DNA from: Hyphomonadaceae bacterium
GTDB taxonomy: Bacteria > Pseudomonadota > Alphaproteobacteria > Caulobacterales > Aquidulcibacteraceae
Direction of reading: 5' to 3'
DNA length: 64,000 nucleotides
Assembly (NCBI GenBank): GCA_019753105.1
Contig: JAIELJ010000004.1
Location: 124,001-188,000 of the forward strand
The position numbers were made by a program, and so were the translations under genes. The notes beneath the pieces are model-generated. The model was not told the DNA's origin. It made no database searches and saw only the letters and a program-made list of their open reading frames with translations. Positions 63,470 through 64,000 of the stretch are shown in pieces; within the stretch, counting starts at the first letter, position 1, and every line of letters starts with the position of its first letter.

Positions 63470-64000
63470 ATGAAGACAACATCGCTGTTCTCGCCGGAAC
63501 CCGCAAAGGGATGGATTCCCTGGGGAGCGCTGGCGCCATTTCTCTTGATCTTCTTTGTGGCCGCTCCGGTGATATTGACCGACGCGCCGTTCATTCAATG
63601 GGGATTCGTAGACGATCGCGGCAATCCGATAGGCGCTTACGGCCTTTATGCCTTCTTGGTTATCCCGTTCGCGATGACTGGAGCGTTGGTGCTTGCGTGG
63701 GTGCTGTTCGTCGAACGCCGGCCGCTCCGCACCATCGGCTTGACGCCGACTGGCGGGGCGATGTCGTTTGCGCGCGGACTCGCTATAGGCTTCGCGACCA
63801 TCGGAGCGGTCGTCGCTGTGATCTGGGCGGCGGGCGGATACCAACCGGAGGGATTCGCGAGCGCGTTCTTTGCGCCACGCGACTTGATCAGCATCGGCAT
63901 TCTATTTCTGTGCTTTGTGGTTCAGGCCAGCGTCGAGGAGATCATCTTTCGTGGCTGGCTTATGTCCGCGCTTGCACGCAAGTTTAACGTCGTCCTAGCG
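63470..64000 (+). CDS. CPBP family intramembrane metalloprotease (3' end off the window)
   Basis: From ATG 63470 there are 177 residues before the edge. Four hydrophobic helices are seen, and the catalytic first motif EEIIFRGW (glutamate pair plus Arg) sits in the last one. Motifs two and three would lie beyond the window. These enzymes process prenylated or bacteriocin-related membrane substrates; the target is unknown. It follows the AraC gene closely. Confidence 0.88.
   Translation, partial: MKTTSLFSPEPAKGWIPWGALAPFLLIFFVAAPVILTDAPFIQWGFVDDRGNPIGAYGLYAFLVIPFAMTGALVLAWVLFVERRPLRTIGLTPTGGAMSFARGLAIGFATIGAVVAVIWAAGGYQPEGFASAFFAPRDLISIGILFLCFVVQASVEEIIFRGWLMSALARKFNVVLA

Noticed and set aside
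1-64000. CRISPR array, rRNA or complete tRNA
   Set aside because: No regularly spaced repeats, no rRNA-like sequence and no complete cloverleaf were seen by eye; only a tRNA 3' end at 42725.

Overview
The window is GC-rich DNA with densely packed genes, many ATGA start/stop overlaps, many lipoproteins and many GTG/TTG starts. Gene content (trb-type conjugation locus, Caulobacter-like polysaccharide genes, BLUF, DUF465, TerB and LytTR proteins) points to an alphaproteobacterium, probably of the Caulobacterales/Hyphomonadaceae type. That placement is inference from gene content. No rRNA, intact tRNA or CRISPR array was seen.

Layout. 1-12.9 kb is chromosomal: a partial serine hydrolase, an ECF sigma factor operon beside a secreted S8 protease, a LytTR regulator, a BAAT-family lipoprotein, an S9 peptidase, an alpha/beta hydrolase with a LuxR-VOC fusion, a thiol-dioxygenase-like cupin and two AraC-type regulators. 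12.9-14 kb holds the wreck of a second S8 protease gene and a strong palindrome. 14.0-25.5 kb is a full Trb mating-pair-formation locus (traG, copG, trbB-C-D-E-J-L-F-G-I, then a helix-turn-helix gene) with no relaxase or integrase in view. 26.7-32.6 kb is a four-gene, translationally coupled minus-strand operon, dabB-dabA-cysD-DUF6671, with a divergent LysR gene: an inorganic-carbon pump fused into one transcription unit with a sulfate adenylyltransferase-like subunit lacking its CysN partner and a zinc-ribbon protein of unknown function. This is the most interesting system in the window.

33.6-40.4 kb is a stress/energy island: YkvA, BLUF, DUF465, TerC remnant, frameshifted diacylglycerol-kinase-like gene, phosphoesterase, TerB-like protein, universal stress protein and M48 protease. 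Four copies of a two-part upstream element occur in it, all in the same orientation. 40.9-42.5 kb is a hipBA toxin-antitoxin locus with mirror-image operators and an apparently leaderless transcript. It is followed by a displaced tRNA 3' end (a probable attachment site) and a poor region of small or broken genes.

45.1-58.7 kb is an exopolysaccharide cluster of the Wzx/Wzy type: priming sugar transferase, WecG-like and GT4 glycosyltransferases, Wza, Wzc-type tyrosine kinase, Wzy-like polymerase, GH5 hydrolase, flippase, a PAS protein resembling a dead histidine kinase, FemAB/GNAT acyltransferase, methyltransferase and GT2. 59-61.2 kb is a graveyard (SemiSWEET, TMEM175-like and other broken genes) with a dispersed intergenic repeat. 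The window ends with small secreted proteins, an AraC regulator and a partial CPBP membrane protease.
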